Position numbers and translations under genes: made by a program. The notes below the pieces were generated by a model. It ran no database searches, was not told where the DNA came from, and worked only from the letters and a program-made list of their open reading frames with translations. A DNA stretch of 64,000 nt from Acheta domesticus (Eukaryota > Arthropoda > Insecta > Orthoptera > Gryllidae). Shown here piece after piece: positions 10,539 through 22,469 of the stretch (the stretch's first letter is position 1; each line of letters begins with the position of its first letter). The stretch spans positions 65,182,723 to 65,246,722 of the forward strand of contig JAHLJT010009419.1 of assembly GCA_031308135.1 (NCBI GenBank), given 5' to 3'.

Positions 10539-13500
10539 CTGCGCACGCGCATCGTAGAACTAATACACTTGTGTGTTAAAAGGGAGAATGGACCCTACGG
10601 AGTGGTATTCTAATTTAGTAGGACAATTTCCGACAATTTTTGAAGGTCCCACAGGAAGGAGGGTAATATCACGTCTTTAGCTTTGATGATCCTATTTATT
10701 TTTAACCAAACTGCATACGTATTACAGTTACGAAATGCCGCAGCTGCGAAACTGCGCTTTTTCGACAGAAAAATGTGTATTGCCGTCCTGGATAGCCGGG
10801 ATTCACTAAGGCTGAAGGGCTGCCTTGATCCGAAGAGTCTCGGGGGCGAATCATTACTGGGCATGGATATTTGTGGGTGTTCATGAAGTCCGTTTGTGTG
10901 TTCCCCTTACTTTTATCCTGAAGACGTAAACCCATGTTAGAAAATTAGAACGGTTGCTAACCACTCTCAGAGACGTTACAAAACAACCTTAAATGTAATA
11001 TAAAATTTCACCGCTAAAGAACACTTATAAAAATGACTGCAGGTCTGATTTTCATTGAGTTCTCTAAATTTACAAAAATTACACAATTTTAAACCTTTCT
11101 ACAGCCACAATACTCAAGTTGGAGAATTTTCTCTGACTGAAATCTATTCATCAAAATTCTTCAAATGAGGCAAGGAAGTGCAATTTTTTAAAGTCTTTAA
11201 AACCTTTTCTGCGTAATTATTAATCAAATAGACTATTTTTAAAACAATATTTTCTCAAAATCAGTTTGAATTGTTTTAAAAACTTGCTCATAATTCCGCT
11301 TTTTCAGAAACGCTTAAACGCCATTTCCTCATAAATGGCTGCAATTTTTTTCTTCAAACTGTTGGAATGAATAGTGCTAATTGCACTCTTTAATTGACGT
11401 TCAGTTCGTTTCCGAGTATTTTTTGTATTTTCAAAAGTTACACAAATGTAATTTTTTTGAAAGATTTCTCACACCGTTAATATGTACATTTCCAGCAATT
11501 TGAAAACTTATTGTATTTGTGAGTTAAAGTGCTTCAAATGACTTCTAAGTAAGTTTTTCGAAAACTCAAAAAGTTTTTGTGGAAAATAACTTTTACGCTG
11601 CGCATTTCGCATTTACAATAGCTCTTTAACGCCATTTTCTTAAAAACGGCTACAAAGTTTTCAATTAAAATTGCAATTTAGCACGAGGTTTTGCCGTTTA
11701 TATGCCTCTGCGGGTGTGAAACGGATATTTTGATATTTAGGAGGACCACTACATAAAGCCTCAACATTTTCAAAATGTTCTCAAAATTGCTCCAAATGTC
11801 TTCATTTCATTTTTTTCTGGGGATAGCGTAATGAACGCCTAAAAATTGCGTAGATCGCTAAAATGATTAAATGAATTGGAAAATGAATGTAAAATGATCG
11901 TTTGAATAAATTTTCAAAAATGTCAAAAGTTCAAAATATTTTCGGCGTCTTCCTGCAACAACAATATTGAAGATAGAACTATTTTGCAAATAAATTCTAT
12001 TGTTGAAACACAAATCTTTAAATATGGTCATGCATAGTTTTTGTAGGTGTTATTAGTTTTCGCACAATTTTGCGCGAAAAGAAGGCACTTTTTTAACAAT
12101 TTTCCCAAAGACCGCTCCAATAGTTTTCTTTCTAGGAAAGGGCGGAAAAAATTGTTCTGTACCCATTTTTGATGGACTTGCCGCCTCTTACCTCTCCTGT
12201 TTCCTTTTTCTACAGCAGTATTTATGACAACTACAGGTTGATGAAATAATTTCTGTCACATAGTGAGTTATCTGGTTTTTTATTAATAAGTAAGAAAAGA
12301 AAGATGTAAGTGTATAAAACTCTTTATCGTGTGCCTTAGCGGCAACCTGTGTGGCTCCAGCGGTCCTAGACGGTGGACCTAGGGACACCGTTTTAGGCTG
12401 GTCGAAATTGGACAGCAAGCATGAAACCTACATAAATTTTCCTACAATAAAAACAATTCTTAGCTCTTTGAATGAGTCGTAGAGTGGTTCGTCAGGTTCT
12501 GATTTAAGAACGTAAGAAATAGATGACTTCAAAGAAGTACTTGTATAGTTTCTCTGAAACATCTATTCTGTAATTTCCTGGTGTTCGTAACTACTGAGTA
12601 TAAATTACCACCAGAGTACGGGAAACTGGAAGTTCGTGATTCGAGAAGTGTGGTTTCTGTAGCGTAATAATGCAATAATTACAGTATTTCGTACCACTTG
12701 CTGTTTCTGATATTGGACGTGCTGTCCCACTCAATTAATGTTGACTTCCGGGGTCAGTTTCTAATCATTATTGTTGGGGTGAATAAGACGTTTCTTGGGC
12801 ATGGAATCCAATAACTAATCTTGTGTTAATAAATGCGTAACAATATTCGAATATTTGCAACGACAAAGGACCAAAACTAGAATGTGGTAACTCAGAGTTC
12901 AATCACCCATTGTTCGAAGTAAGGTTCAAGAATGAATTTATTGTTACTTTAAAAGATAATTCAAAAAGTAAAACATTTTTGCAAGGGTCGTTTATTAATA
13001 AGATTAATGTAAATAGTCCATTTTCTACAAGAAGGATTTTTTACATATATCTTAGGATGTTCGAGAGACGATCACATAGTACATAGTGGAACATTGCAGG
13101 ATTGAGTCGTATTCAAGACCCTAGTAAGGACTCGGTGTATTCAGTACGTGGTTGAAGCATGTTGGGCATAAGTAACTAGGGATGCTACAAAACGACATGG
13201 ACTTTCTTGTACTACGTAGTTCCCTTATCGCTAGTCTGGACTAGCTTATTAACGTGTATTACCCTTGAAATCTCCAAATCAATTTTCCGCCGAACTGCAT
13301 AACCCTCACTTATCAATACTCCATACTTTTAAGTATATATACGAGAAAGTAAATATTGCGTTGGTTCCAAATGTAATGCAGGTGAGAAAATAGTTATCGT
13401 ACTAAACGAGCAGAAGAAAATTCATCTAAAATTATTAAATGAAATGCAATTAACGAAAGATAATCAGTTAATTTGGAAATACTCATTACTATCAAAGAGG

Positions 13501-14274
13501 AAATAGTGAAAAATATTAAGAATAATTACAATATTTATGTATACGGTACAAAGAAAAGATTGCTTTGTTTTCATATTGGAAAGACGGCCGTAAGTTGCCA
13601 GCAGATAAGAGTATTTGGATATTTAATCTGAAATATTAATGAATAAATTATAATCAATTCTTTGAAAAGTACTTTATTAGTACTAACAATTTAGAGTTTT
13701 GTTTGAAACCAAGACGTTTGTTGTATATCGCGTGTGCTGCTACCTCTCCACATCCCTATCAACTTGAATTCTTTAATTCTTTAAGGGATCTTCAGGTAGG
13801 GATGTAATAATTTATATATTTAAATACTTTTCAATTGCTTATAGATCATCACCAGAGTTGACTAACATGTTGTATGTCGAGAAACAATGTTTGGCTGAAG
13901 CGATTCAAGGGAATACACCTTTAATTCAGTTCGAATGCAACCAAAAGGGTTGGAACAATTCCTTCTCATGTTTCGGTTTTCTAATACGATGATTTATATT
14001 CTTAATTTTTTTGGATGTGACAAATCATGTTAATGTGTAAAGAGGGAGTTTGATTCGTGATGCAACAAGTACCTATTAAATAAAGCGAGACAGTCGAACG
14101 TAGAAAAATTCTAAACTCAATATTTTGCCATTATGAAACGCTTCTTCATGAACACAAACCTGCATTTTAGTTGTGAGACTGTGATTTGTCGAGCGTCGAT
14201 CTAGCAAAACTCAAATCTACCACATCATCGCCATTAGCACTTGCCATAGCTACCGTTGTGAAGCTGTAACTCAC
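10539..14274 (-). other. Intron 2 of the Osiris-like gene
   Basis: This inferred phase-1 intron of 3,736 bp starts with the donor GTGAGT (14274-14269) and ends with GCGCAG. It contains one copy of the AT-rich repeat (about 11280-11700). The 'CRKSAVSQL' ORF near 10702-10935 and the ORF at 12188-12418 have no supported function. Osiris proteins usually have 60-100 residues between the cysteine pair and the basic block. A further phase 1-1 exon could therefore be hidden here, though I did not find one. Confidence 0.4.
11280..11700. repeat. AT-rich interspersed repeat, copy C
   Basis: This is a third copy, in the same orientation as copies A and B. It shares 'cgcttaaacgccattt-ctcataaatggct', 'atagtgctaattgcactcttta' and 'cacgaggttttgccgtt', and lacks the closing 300 bp of those copies. 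Lying 8 kb away, it shows that the family is dispersed rather than a single local duplication. Confidence 0.6.
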
Positions 14275-14400
14275 CGAAGGACGTGCGCTCGTGAGCTCTG
14301 CAGCGCGACAGCTCCTGCAGGCACGCGCGATCCCCTGCGGTGGCGGTGACGCCGGGCGGCAGGGCGGTGGAGGCGCGCCCCTCCTGCTCCTGCAGTGCGC
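14275..14400 (-). CDS. Osiris-like protein, internal exon (exon 2) with a cysteine pair
   Basis: This 126-bp GC-rich exon in AT-rich DNA has a ctgcag acceptor (plus-strand 14406-14401) and a GTGAGT donor (from 14274). The one open frame that starts after two bases completes the Gly codon begun by exon 1. It then reads 41 residues, including CLQELSRC (joined residues about 227-234), and leaves one base for exon 3. A closely spaced Cys pair ahead of the basic/hydrophobic region is usual in Osiris proteins, although here the spacing is C-x6-C and the surrounding residues are not typical. Phase agreement on both sides is the main support. Confidence 0.55.
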
Positions 14401-14409
14401 CTGCAGTTC

Positions 14410-15480
14410 AAGACCAAACTCATAATAACTCTAACACAATATTATTATATTTTAATCCAAATGAAATAGATAAAATTCTGTACTCTGTCCCCTTTCAGAA
14501 CCAGATTGTTAAATTTTGCAAAAACACATATGTCATGCTTGAAATATAATATTATGGTAAGCCCGCTCATATCTCTCGAGTTGATGTGTTATGATCCTAC
14601 CCCGAGGATATTGTATGATTATGTTACGAGTTTGGTAGATAATATTATGTTATGTTCTATATATTAAGATGCTTATGTTAATGTAATGATATGTAACCCT
14701 CGAAAAGATATGTTATGACCCTGTCCTGATAATACTGTATGTCGATGATAAGTAAGATAAATAGTATGTGATACTGTATTATGTTATGACCTATACATTA
14801 CGATACTTATGTTAATGTAATGATGGATGAAATCATAATTGTCTGTAAACACCTGTTAAAAAATGTAGTCGCTAATAACCTCAGTCGTTGATGCGACTAA
14901 AAATAAAGAGAGAAAAAAAAGAAATATTATTAGTAAAATATTTTGGACACTCTGATTTAAGAAAATCTTCTGAACGGTTTAAGTGGTACCGACAACCACG
15001 GAGAGATGGACAGACAGGTAGACGCTTTGAACTCGATCGATGTTTGGTATCAAGAACCCACAAAACGTGGATTCTGATTACACGTGTTAGAAGTAATTCA
15101 CTCTATATAGGAATAAAATTTATCCAACTTTTTATTACCATGACCCGGCAATAAGAGTTTTTCTATCGAAAATTTCCGTTTTCCGGTACACGATTACAAT
15201 ACTTTCTCCTCTTAGGAAGTAAGGGCGAGAAAGTAAAAAGACTAAACAGACATGTAACAAGAAATGTATTTACGTTTCTGGGTCAATTACTCTCGTCTCT
15301 ATCAAATATTTTCACCAGTTTCCCTGATCCATTAAGCAAATGCTAAGATGGTCCTATGGTTTGCTTCTGCGCATCAATGAAGCTCCACTGTGCGCAAGTT
15401 TTGTTGATTTCTCCTTGAGATGGTTGTCATAAGAGTAGAAGCAGGGGTGTGTGTCGCTATTTTTCCGGCAGTACTACAAA
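14410..15480. other. AT-rich stretch with a local 'tatgttaatgtaatgat' duplication
   Basis: Around 14560-14830 the phrases 'gttatga-cct', 'atattaagatgcttatgtt' and 'atgttaatgtaatgat' occur twice about 145 bp apart (near 14670 and 14810), a short diverged tandem duplication. No gene was recognised. Confidence 0.4.
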
Positions 15481-15519
15481 TTTAATAATGAACTAAAATC
15501 AGTCACCTTTTAAAACATA

Positions 15520-16570
15520 CAATACTGTCCCGTGGATCTATGCCTTATTTGTTGCCTAATTGTCCTGCTTATTTGAATCGCCCAAGAACTTCCTATAGAG
15601 AAAGTCTTCAAGAACACAAATTGCGTTTAGAAAAAAAATATCTGCTTGCTGCTATTGAAGAAAGTGCCAAAGAAAACAATGCATGATTAAATCTTTTAGT
15701 ACATTAGATGAACTAAGAAGTAAAATGGAATTGCTTATTTTGGAAGATTATTGGTCGATCATTAATAAGGAAGGAAGACGGCATTCTTTTTCAACATATT
15801 GATTGAGATTTTGTCCCTAAAATTATCAATTCAGTTGTGGTGGATAAGGAATTGAAACTCAGTGTTTATTATTGTAAAAAAAGTATTTAAAGTTGGAGGT
15901 ACTACAATATCAGATAGTGTATGTAATACAAATGAAATTAGTGATGTTTTGGAAAATGTTAGGTTAAAGTTATGTTTTAATACAAGGAGTAGTAGTAACA
16001 GTAGTAATGATTTTCCTTTAATTTCAGACCTCATACCCTAAATTCAAAATTTAACAAACCTTTTATTTTTATGCTGAAAAAATGAAACTCCTTACAAAGA
16101 AAAGAAGTGCATATCAGTACAGTTCATGGTATTTCATAATGCCTTGTATGCGATTAACATACAGCCATATTCTTATAGATATTTCAAACATTTAGGGTAC
16201 ATAATATTTCCTCATTTAGTGCAATTAGAAGATTGTATTCATTTCGTTTAGAACCTCAAATGAAACAAATTGATGACAATTTTTAAAGTGTACAAGAAAC
16301 AAATACATAAAGTAAGTGATAGTGATAAATTAGTGCTTCTCATGATAAATGAGATACATTTAAAATCAGGACTTGCAAAATATTTTGAAAAACAAAAGTG
16401 TATTGAGATTAGAACAGATAGGATTTCATGTATTGTGCGTTGTTAGTGATAACAACAGTATTAATAGAAAGTGTATGTAGCTTTTTCCGCCTGAAAAAGA
16501 ACTTGTATTTATGTACAATCATCCAGATAAAGAAAGTAGACATCTTTTCTTCTTATTTGGCAGTGTAATT
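15520..16570 (+). pseudogene. Decayed P-element/THAP-type transposase
   Basis: Translated fragments in several frames follow P-element/THAP9 order. Near 15543-15685 there is PYLLPNCPAYLNRPRTSY followed by a Leu/Glu/Lys helix, as at the end of a THAP domain and the adjoining region. Near 16341 'LMINEIHLKSGL' resembles the segment with the first catalytic Asp, with Asn replacing it. Near 16430-16565 there is VLCVVSDNNSINRKCM, a TAG stop, then a Tyr-Asn-His-Pro...His-Leu-Phe-Phe-Leu-Phe stretch. Stops and frameshifts separate these blocks and the C-terminal half is missing. It is dead and was probably inserted in intron 1 of the Osiris-like gene. Family assignment is from motif memory, not a search. 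Confidence 0.6.
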
Positions 16571-17001
16571 TATTATACATTTTCCTTTGGTAACCAAAAT
16601 TTGACTTTGCATTTCAGTTTGTATGGCCTTCTTTGGCGGCCATCTTGAATGACTGCGCAGGCTTTGTATGTCTAGATGGTGTTGATTATACCTCACTCCT
16701 CCCCATATGTCACAATTCTCTGCCATACGAAAATTCTAAAGGCTAGCTTTACTACTTTGATCGGTAGTTTTCAATGGTTTCTTCGAATACCTAATGAGTA
16801 CCCTTACAAGTAGACTAGGGCTGATCGCTATTTTCCCTTTTTCGCGTTTTTCCAATTATCTTACCCTGCAAACACATACACACACTTGTTGCAGTACATT
16901 ACCACATATTTCGAGATCCTGCAGCTCATTCTAGCTGGGGCAGTGCACAACTGGGGAGGATACCTGCAGTAGCGAAACTTAGCAAACGTATAGGTGACAC
17001 T

Positions 17002-17702
17002 CAACGAGCTAGAATATACGACATAGAGTGGTTGAAGCGCCTCCGTCTATGCAGGAAACTGAAGCAATGTTTTTTTGAGTCAAAGTAGTGCCCTCTGGAC
17101 AGAGTATTCTAGTATTGCTTTGAATACTGTTCAAGGCCAAGTGGGCGCGGACCGCGCGTAATGTAAAACCTCTTACTCAGTGTTTCACGACCAAATATCA
17201 AACATTTAATAACTAAATCGCAATATGTAAGAACTAACTGAAAAACTTTAAAAGTACATTGCTTCCTGTATCGGTTATTGTCATAAAAATGGAACCTGTT
17301 GAAATGTTATTGTTGTTAGCATAACGCCTGAAAGTGAATGATATTGCAATAAGAAGCAAACAAACAGATCACAAATAAAGCGGCAAACTTGAAAAATGGT
17401 ATACTTCTCGTTTGATGACTTCTATTTTTACAGTTACATGCCGAACATTCTGAAAGGACTGTGAATATTATTATTCTAACCACTAATGTAATTTAAATAC
17501 AGAAAACGAAAAGTCAAACAATATAGAAATAAGATATGATGCAAATAGCACGTCAATTCAGTACAACAATTCTACACGATACCCACCGTCAGGCACACCT
17601 ATGTTTTGACTGCAAAAAAACCTGGTTACCCCTAGTTCGGCGAGTGTCCAAGACCGCAGAAATCACAGTCAGCTACTCTATGAGGTACATTCTAGCTCGT
17701 TG
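17002..17702. repeat. Widely spaced inverted repeat (possible DNA-transposon ends)
   Basis: The left arm at 17002-17035 starts caacgagctagaatatacg and continues with acatagagtggttga. It matches the reverse complement of 17669-17702, which starts caacgagctagaatgtacc and continues with tcatagagtagctga. The arms face each other across about 630 bp. The enclosed AT-rich DNA has no ORF of note. Such spacing suits the terminal repeats of a non-autonomous DNA transposon, but no target duplication was found. Confidence 0.45.
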
Positions 17703-18036
17703 GTGATGCCATATCTCCCTTTGTGGCGCGAGGAACACTGGATATAACATTCACTATTCTTATGGAAATCATCATCAAAGAAGTTGGTTCGCTCAAAAAC
17801 ACAAGTACTCACTCAAATTGTTCATTTGACTGTATCATGCGTAAATACATGTTAGAAAATCGACATTACCCGGATGTGGGACAAAAAAACAGGTCGAGCC
17901 GATCTCGAGGCTGAGATTATTTTCTCAAAACGTATGTAAAGACTTGTTCAAATTCTCAGGTCTTTCGAAAGACCGGAATGTGCTATCGGGTTATTGAGAA
18001 CTGTCAATACTGTGTGCGAATTACACGGCACACAGA

Positions 18037-19203
18037 AAAGAAGTTGTCAAGCCCAAAGACGTTTCTCTATGTATGTCGACGCGCTGAATCCGAATCTGAT
18101 GCTGGTAATACGACATTCTACAGTTTTCTTTTTTTTTAATCGGGAGAAACATATGTGAATATTAGATTTTGGTGTCTTGTAGCATTATGGCTTCTTTAGA
18201 AGCTAAAATTTGTTTTTCTACTCCCATTGAATAATGCGTCATTGGATGGCTGCAACCAGTTGCATAATGGTGGTCATTTCGATAGTTTTCATTATGATAC
18301 AAGTTCTTGACCAATCACAGAGTCGCTTACAAACCAATATTGTCACTTCATTAATCATTGCGAATCTTTGCAGTAAATGTTTCGTTCGAGTGTGTGTATT
18401 AAAATTGCATTTAATATTATTTTATGCTTATCATTCTTAATTTCTTTTATTAGTAGTGGTTTTTACGTGAAATATTAGTTAAAATAAATTGGATTGTAAT
18501 TTCACTTTGATAGTATTTTACTAGCGCAGTGGTAGTTATTGCAGAGAACATTTGGGTGACGTTAAGATGTCACGCGAGATCACGCGAGTCATTTTGTGTT
18601 ATTTGCTGCTGCCGTATGGTTGTCCTTAAAAACTGGCCAATTCTTTAGTTTAAAATATTTAGTGAATGATGGTTTTTTCTGGTGGTGTTTACATTTCAAG
18701 AAATGAAAGAAAATGCAAAAATGGTGACGTCGTAATATTAATCCCGGAACTTTTGTAGTCCCTCGCAAGCGCTCTGGTTAAACAAAGCCATCTGTGCGTG
18801 TAGGGTAGAGAGGTGCCCGCTAGGTGGCCTTGGCCGAATCTTGAGTGTCGACTGCCAGGAAACTATTCAGTGGAGAAGTTTAACTTATAAAAGTTACCAT
18901 AAGTCGTAGAAAAAGTACCGTATGAAACTCGATGTAATGGGTATTAATACACTCGTGTGAAGTTTACGATACTCGTGTATTAATACCCATCATTAGATCA
19001 TCGTTTCATAATGTACTATTTCTTTATTAAAAACTGGAGCGTTGTGGCGCAATTCTTCGGGTCTGACAACCCCCAGAAACAAAAAATGCAATTTCACAGT
19101 GTTTTTTTTTCGATCTGAAGGGTGACGGCGCAATTCTGGCTTCGGATTCAGCGCATCGACGTACAAAGAGAAATAGGTGTCGAGTGTTTGGGTCTGAAAA
19201 CTT
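18037..19203. repeat. Inverted pair of a ~65-bp conserved-looking repeat
   Basis: Plus-strand 18040-18100 ('tcaagcccaaagacgtttctctatgtatgtcgacgcgctgaatccgaa' in parts) matches the reverse complement of about 19139-19203 (gtcgatgcgctgaatccgaa core). Both translate to a related Ser-Pro-Lys...Arg-Arg-Ala-Glu-Ser-Glu peptide in one frame, so the repeat may be a fragment of a once-coding element. Roughly two thirds of positions agree by eye. Confidence 0.4.
18914..19017. repeat. Hairpin-forming palindrome with ~44-bp arms
   Basis: The left arm (18914-18957) contains tgggtattaatacac. The right arm (18974-19017) contains its exact complement gtgtattaataccca. The match extends outward with small gaps to agtac/gtact ends, across a 16-base loop. 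It is a foldback element or the centre of a MITE. Confidence 0.6.
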
Positions 19204-19219
19204 TGTGTGTGCCTGTGTT

Positions 19220-20108
19220 ATTAGAAACAAACACTGTGACTAGATCTGCACTTTCGGAAGATGGACGTAACCTGACGTATTCTTTATATTTGACCAGCAT
19301 CTATCACCTAAGTAAGAACATCGCATGATGGTCCGGCTTGTCAGTATTGATTGCTCTTTGCTCCCCTCAGAGTGCACGTGTTACTTGAGAGTAGTCACGG
19401 ACGCGAGCAGTCATTTTCTTCCTGTTTTGCCCGATCGCAACTGGGCATCTCGTAATAATGAAGAATTGACAGAAGAAGTGAATCTGTGCCCCATGAGTGA
19501 GGATTTATATTAGATCTTGGTTTTGAATTTGATTAATTCTGATCCCTGAGCGGCATTGTAAAATAATCCCCACTGAGAGCATTCTTTCTTAAAATAATTC
19601 CTACTGAGCGCATCTCTGTCGTGTTTTCAGGCTTTATAAAAGGCAATACCATTGCTGTACCAACAGTTGAATCTGAAACCATGATTCCTCTCTAAAATTA
19701 ATTAATACTTTAACTTTTAAAACTGTAAGGATCTCCAACGTAGTTAAAGATTTACTTTTAAAATTATAGCAGTCCAACGGCTAGTTGTTCTGGTCACACC
19801 TCATTGCTAGTGCGCACACCTCGTTCCTAGCTCTGAATATTTTCTTGACAGGCAATGCTCTGGATTCTGATGGCCAGTCTGACTGATCCCGCACTTTCCT
19901 GTATATGCTCTGATTTTTATGCATGCACCATCAGTTCTGGGTTGTTGTTTATTACCTAGTATATTGAATATTCAATATTTAAAAAAACGAAAATAATTGT
20001 GATCAAATATTGTTTCTGGCACCGGAGACTAGATATTCTGAATTTATAAACATATTTTTGAGCTTCTTTTTAATTTAATAATATTTGTTTTATTTCAACA
20101 AAATGCCA

Positions 20109-20159
<51 letters not shown>

Positions 20160-21760
20160 CTACGTGTTCTTCACCCAGAAGGTTTATGTGTTGTTAATTC
20201 TGTTGTAACCCCACCACACGGTGCTGTAGAACAAAACTAAATATTCGCATCAAATGCAACCTGCAACACACTCTGCAGCATTTTGAACCTATATCGTTAA
20301 ATAACTCTAAACTAGACATTTTAGGGCCTTAAAACTAAAATTTGAACATTCTATTACATTTTTGCTGGTCCGGCGCTTCCCGATATTACCTCACACTCTC
20401 AGAGACTTGCAGAATCTGCAAGTAAATGTGAATGAGAGGAACAGAGAGCGGCAGAGACAGAGACACACGGAGACAGACGGGGACAGGGTTAGGGAGGGAG
20501 AGAGTGAGAAAGAGCGATGGGAGGGGAAAGAGACAGATGGGGAACCCACAGGGCAGAACGTCTGCCGGGTTTCCTAGTCTATTCTAAAGTCCCCGGCACC
20601 CTGTAAGTGAAGGTATTTAGTTAGCCCCTTTGTTAAGGTAAATCTCAAATAAGTATGTAACGCGTATGCGCGTTAACTACTTAAGTCATTAGTGCCGTGA
20701 GTTTATTGCTCGTTTTATATAATACATTTTACAAACAACTTATTGTTAAGCTATTGTTTTTACAGAATACATAATTGCCTCTAAGATTAAGATAAAAATT
20801 TAGAAAAACCTAATCATCTTTACTGCTTACGAACTGTCTTCTTTCTTTTATTTATAATTTCAAACTATTTCATGAAATTTCGTCGTCGGCTAAATATTAA
20901 TCTTCAGTTTTTGCGTATATATATTCTACAGATTCTTGGTAATATCTAATTTTAATACGTTTTTTCCTTCACGCAAAACCGAATCCATTACTGTAATAGT
21001 CAGAATTGCTATTAACTACAAACAATGGATTTATCGTTCAATGTAAACTCTCGAATCTCTTACAACCCTACTTTTTAATCACGCATTAATGTGGATTTTA
21101 AGTAACACTACATCATTTATACTAACTCATGAAATATATGAACCTATCATGGGAACACTGAATCAAATTAATTTTATTTTATTTTTATATCCACTCCTAA
21201 TAGCCGTGAGTATGTTCGACAGCTTATACGTTGGTCAACACCGTTAGCTTTCTCAGTTACCTTTTTCTTCACAGTTGTGTCAGTGAATATGTGTTAATAA
21301 AAACAAAAAGAGTTTATTTCATTATTTATTCTCACGATTTTTAGATTTTTCTACTTACTTCTCATAAATAGATACACAAATTTAGTTTAGATTTCAATAG
21401 ATATTAGAAGACTTAAATTTTCGTACTCCACAAAATTTACTTTTCCTTCCTCCTCGTAATCCTTATCCCGTTTTTCACCAAATTTTTCCTAATGTACTAA
21501 TGTGATTATTTTTCAGTGCAATATCATAAAAATAATCTCTTTTAATAAAATCCATGCACCTCTGAAAATATTTACTTTAACAAATTAGACCTTTTTGCTG
21601 TCCTATAAATAGGACAGTGGGAAAAAAGGATATCATTAGGCTTGTCAAGTTTTCATGTTTAAAAAACTAGTTTTTACATAAAAATTACTTTCGAGTGTTA
21701 TTTATTTATTTTCTTAAAATAATGTATGATATTAATTATTTTTTGGTACACACAAACATT
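19220..21760. other. AT-rich stretch with microsatellites, no gene seen
   Basis: It includes an (AT)n tract at 20114-20156 and a purine-rich gag/gaca stretch at about 20435-20545, which creates the Arg/Glu-rich 71-codon ORF at 20362-20577. Nothing else was recognised. Confidence 0.45.
20114..20156. repeat. (AT)n microsatellite
   Basis: An uninterrupted run of about 21 AT dinucleotides. Confidence 0.95.
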
Positions 21761-21764
21761 CTGA

Positions 21765-22115
21765 TGGAACAATGTGGAATAAACGATTTAGGATGGTTCC
21801 AATTTTTTACGGTGGTGGCGGTGCCAACGTGAAGTTTGCACCGCCACATTATAATGGCTGTATCTTAATTTCTTTGGAACAAATTAAAATTCTAGTGCAA
21901 CAGTTCAGTACAAACGATTTAGAATAGTTCCAAATTTTCTTACAATGGTGGCGATGTCAGTGTAAAATTGGCACCACCATAATTGAAAGTGCTCTAACTT
22001 GCAAGTGATTTTGGTACAAACAAATGTTAATGTAGAACTAATGGGTACAAACGAGGTACAAAGGAATAGTAATGGTTTTAGTGGTTTTCATTGTGTTGGC
22101 GGTGCCAACTTCAAT
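21765..22115. repeat. Three diverged tandem units of ~135 bp
   Basis: Each unit has an 'acaaacga-tta-a-tagttcca' section followed about 30 bp later by 'ggtggcggtgccaa' or a variant (near 21820, 21948 and 22099). Spacing is about 134 and 139 bp. The units are old and well diverged. They may be the remains of a satellite or of an internally repeated transposon. Confidence 0.5.
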
Positions 22116-22237
22116 TATTCTGTAACTCGTCATATCACATCAGTTTATTGCGTGGATTTCTGTGAATTAACTCAAAAATTTGTTTAAGGCAATAGAGACT
22201 TATCTCTGGTATCAAAATGTCTTCCGCAGACAGGAAT

Positions 22238-22462
22238 AGAAATGTTGGCATCGTGGCCGCGATTGCTAATACAATAGTGCCGTAATGATCTCGGACTGAG
22301 GGGTCGCGAGTTCGAGTCCCGCCTCGGGCATGGTTGAATCTGCTCGTCATTTCACGCCCTATCATCACCATATCATTTCATCCTCATACCATAACGTTAA
22401 ATCCAATAGTGGTCACTAATGATCTAGTAGTAAATGCAACCTTCAATAACCAAAAAAAAAAT
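22238..22462 (+). mobile_element. tRNA-derived SINE (family B), copy 1
   Basis: The head contains a tRNA T-arm with B-box gagttcgagtcccgcc (about 22309-22324) inside ggggtcgcg...cgcctcggg. The body has caccatatcatttcatcctcataccataacg in part, and the 3' end is 'gcaaccttcaataacc' plus an A-run. The reverse-strand copy at 37649-37860 matches it from head to A-tail, which fixes the family's boundaries. The ORFs reading RGGTRTRDPSVRDHYGT are an artefact of the tRNA-like head. Confidence 0.75.
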
Positions 22463-22469
22463 GTTTTCC

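Noticed and set aside
10258..10579. Plus-strand ORFs (10258-10557 and 10301-10579)
   Set aside because: They are shadows of the minus-strand Osiris-like exon and the adjoining minisatellite; Glu/Gln-rich or Phe-rich translation is the complement of the Lys/Leu codons.
10702..10935. Minus ORF with 'VNPGYPGRQ', briefly considered a CUB-domain exon
   Set aside because: Only a four-residue resemblance, no further CUB cysteines or hydrophobic pattern, and no acceptor/donor pair in frame.
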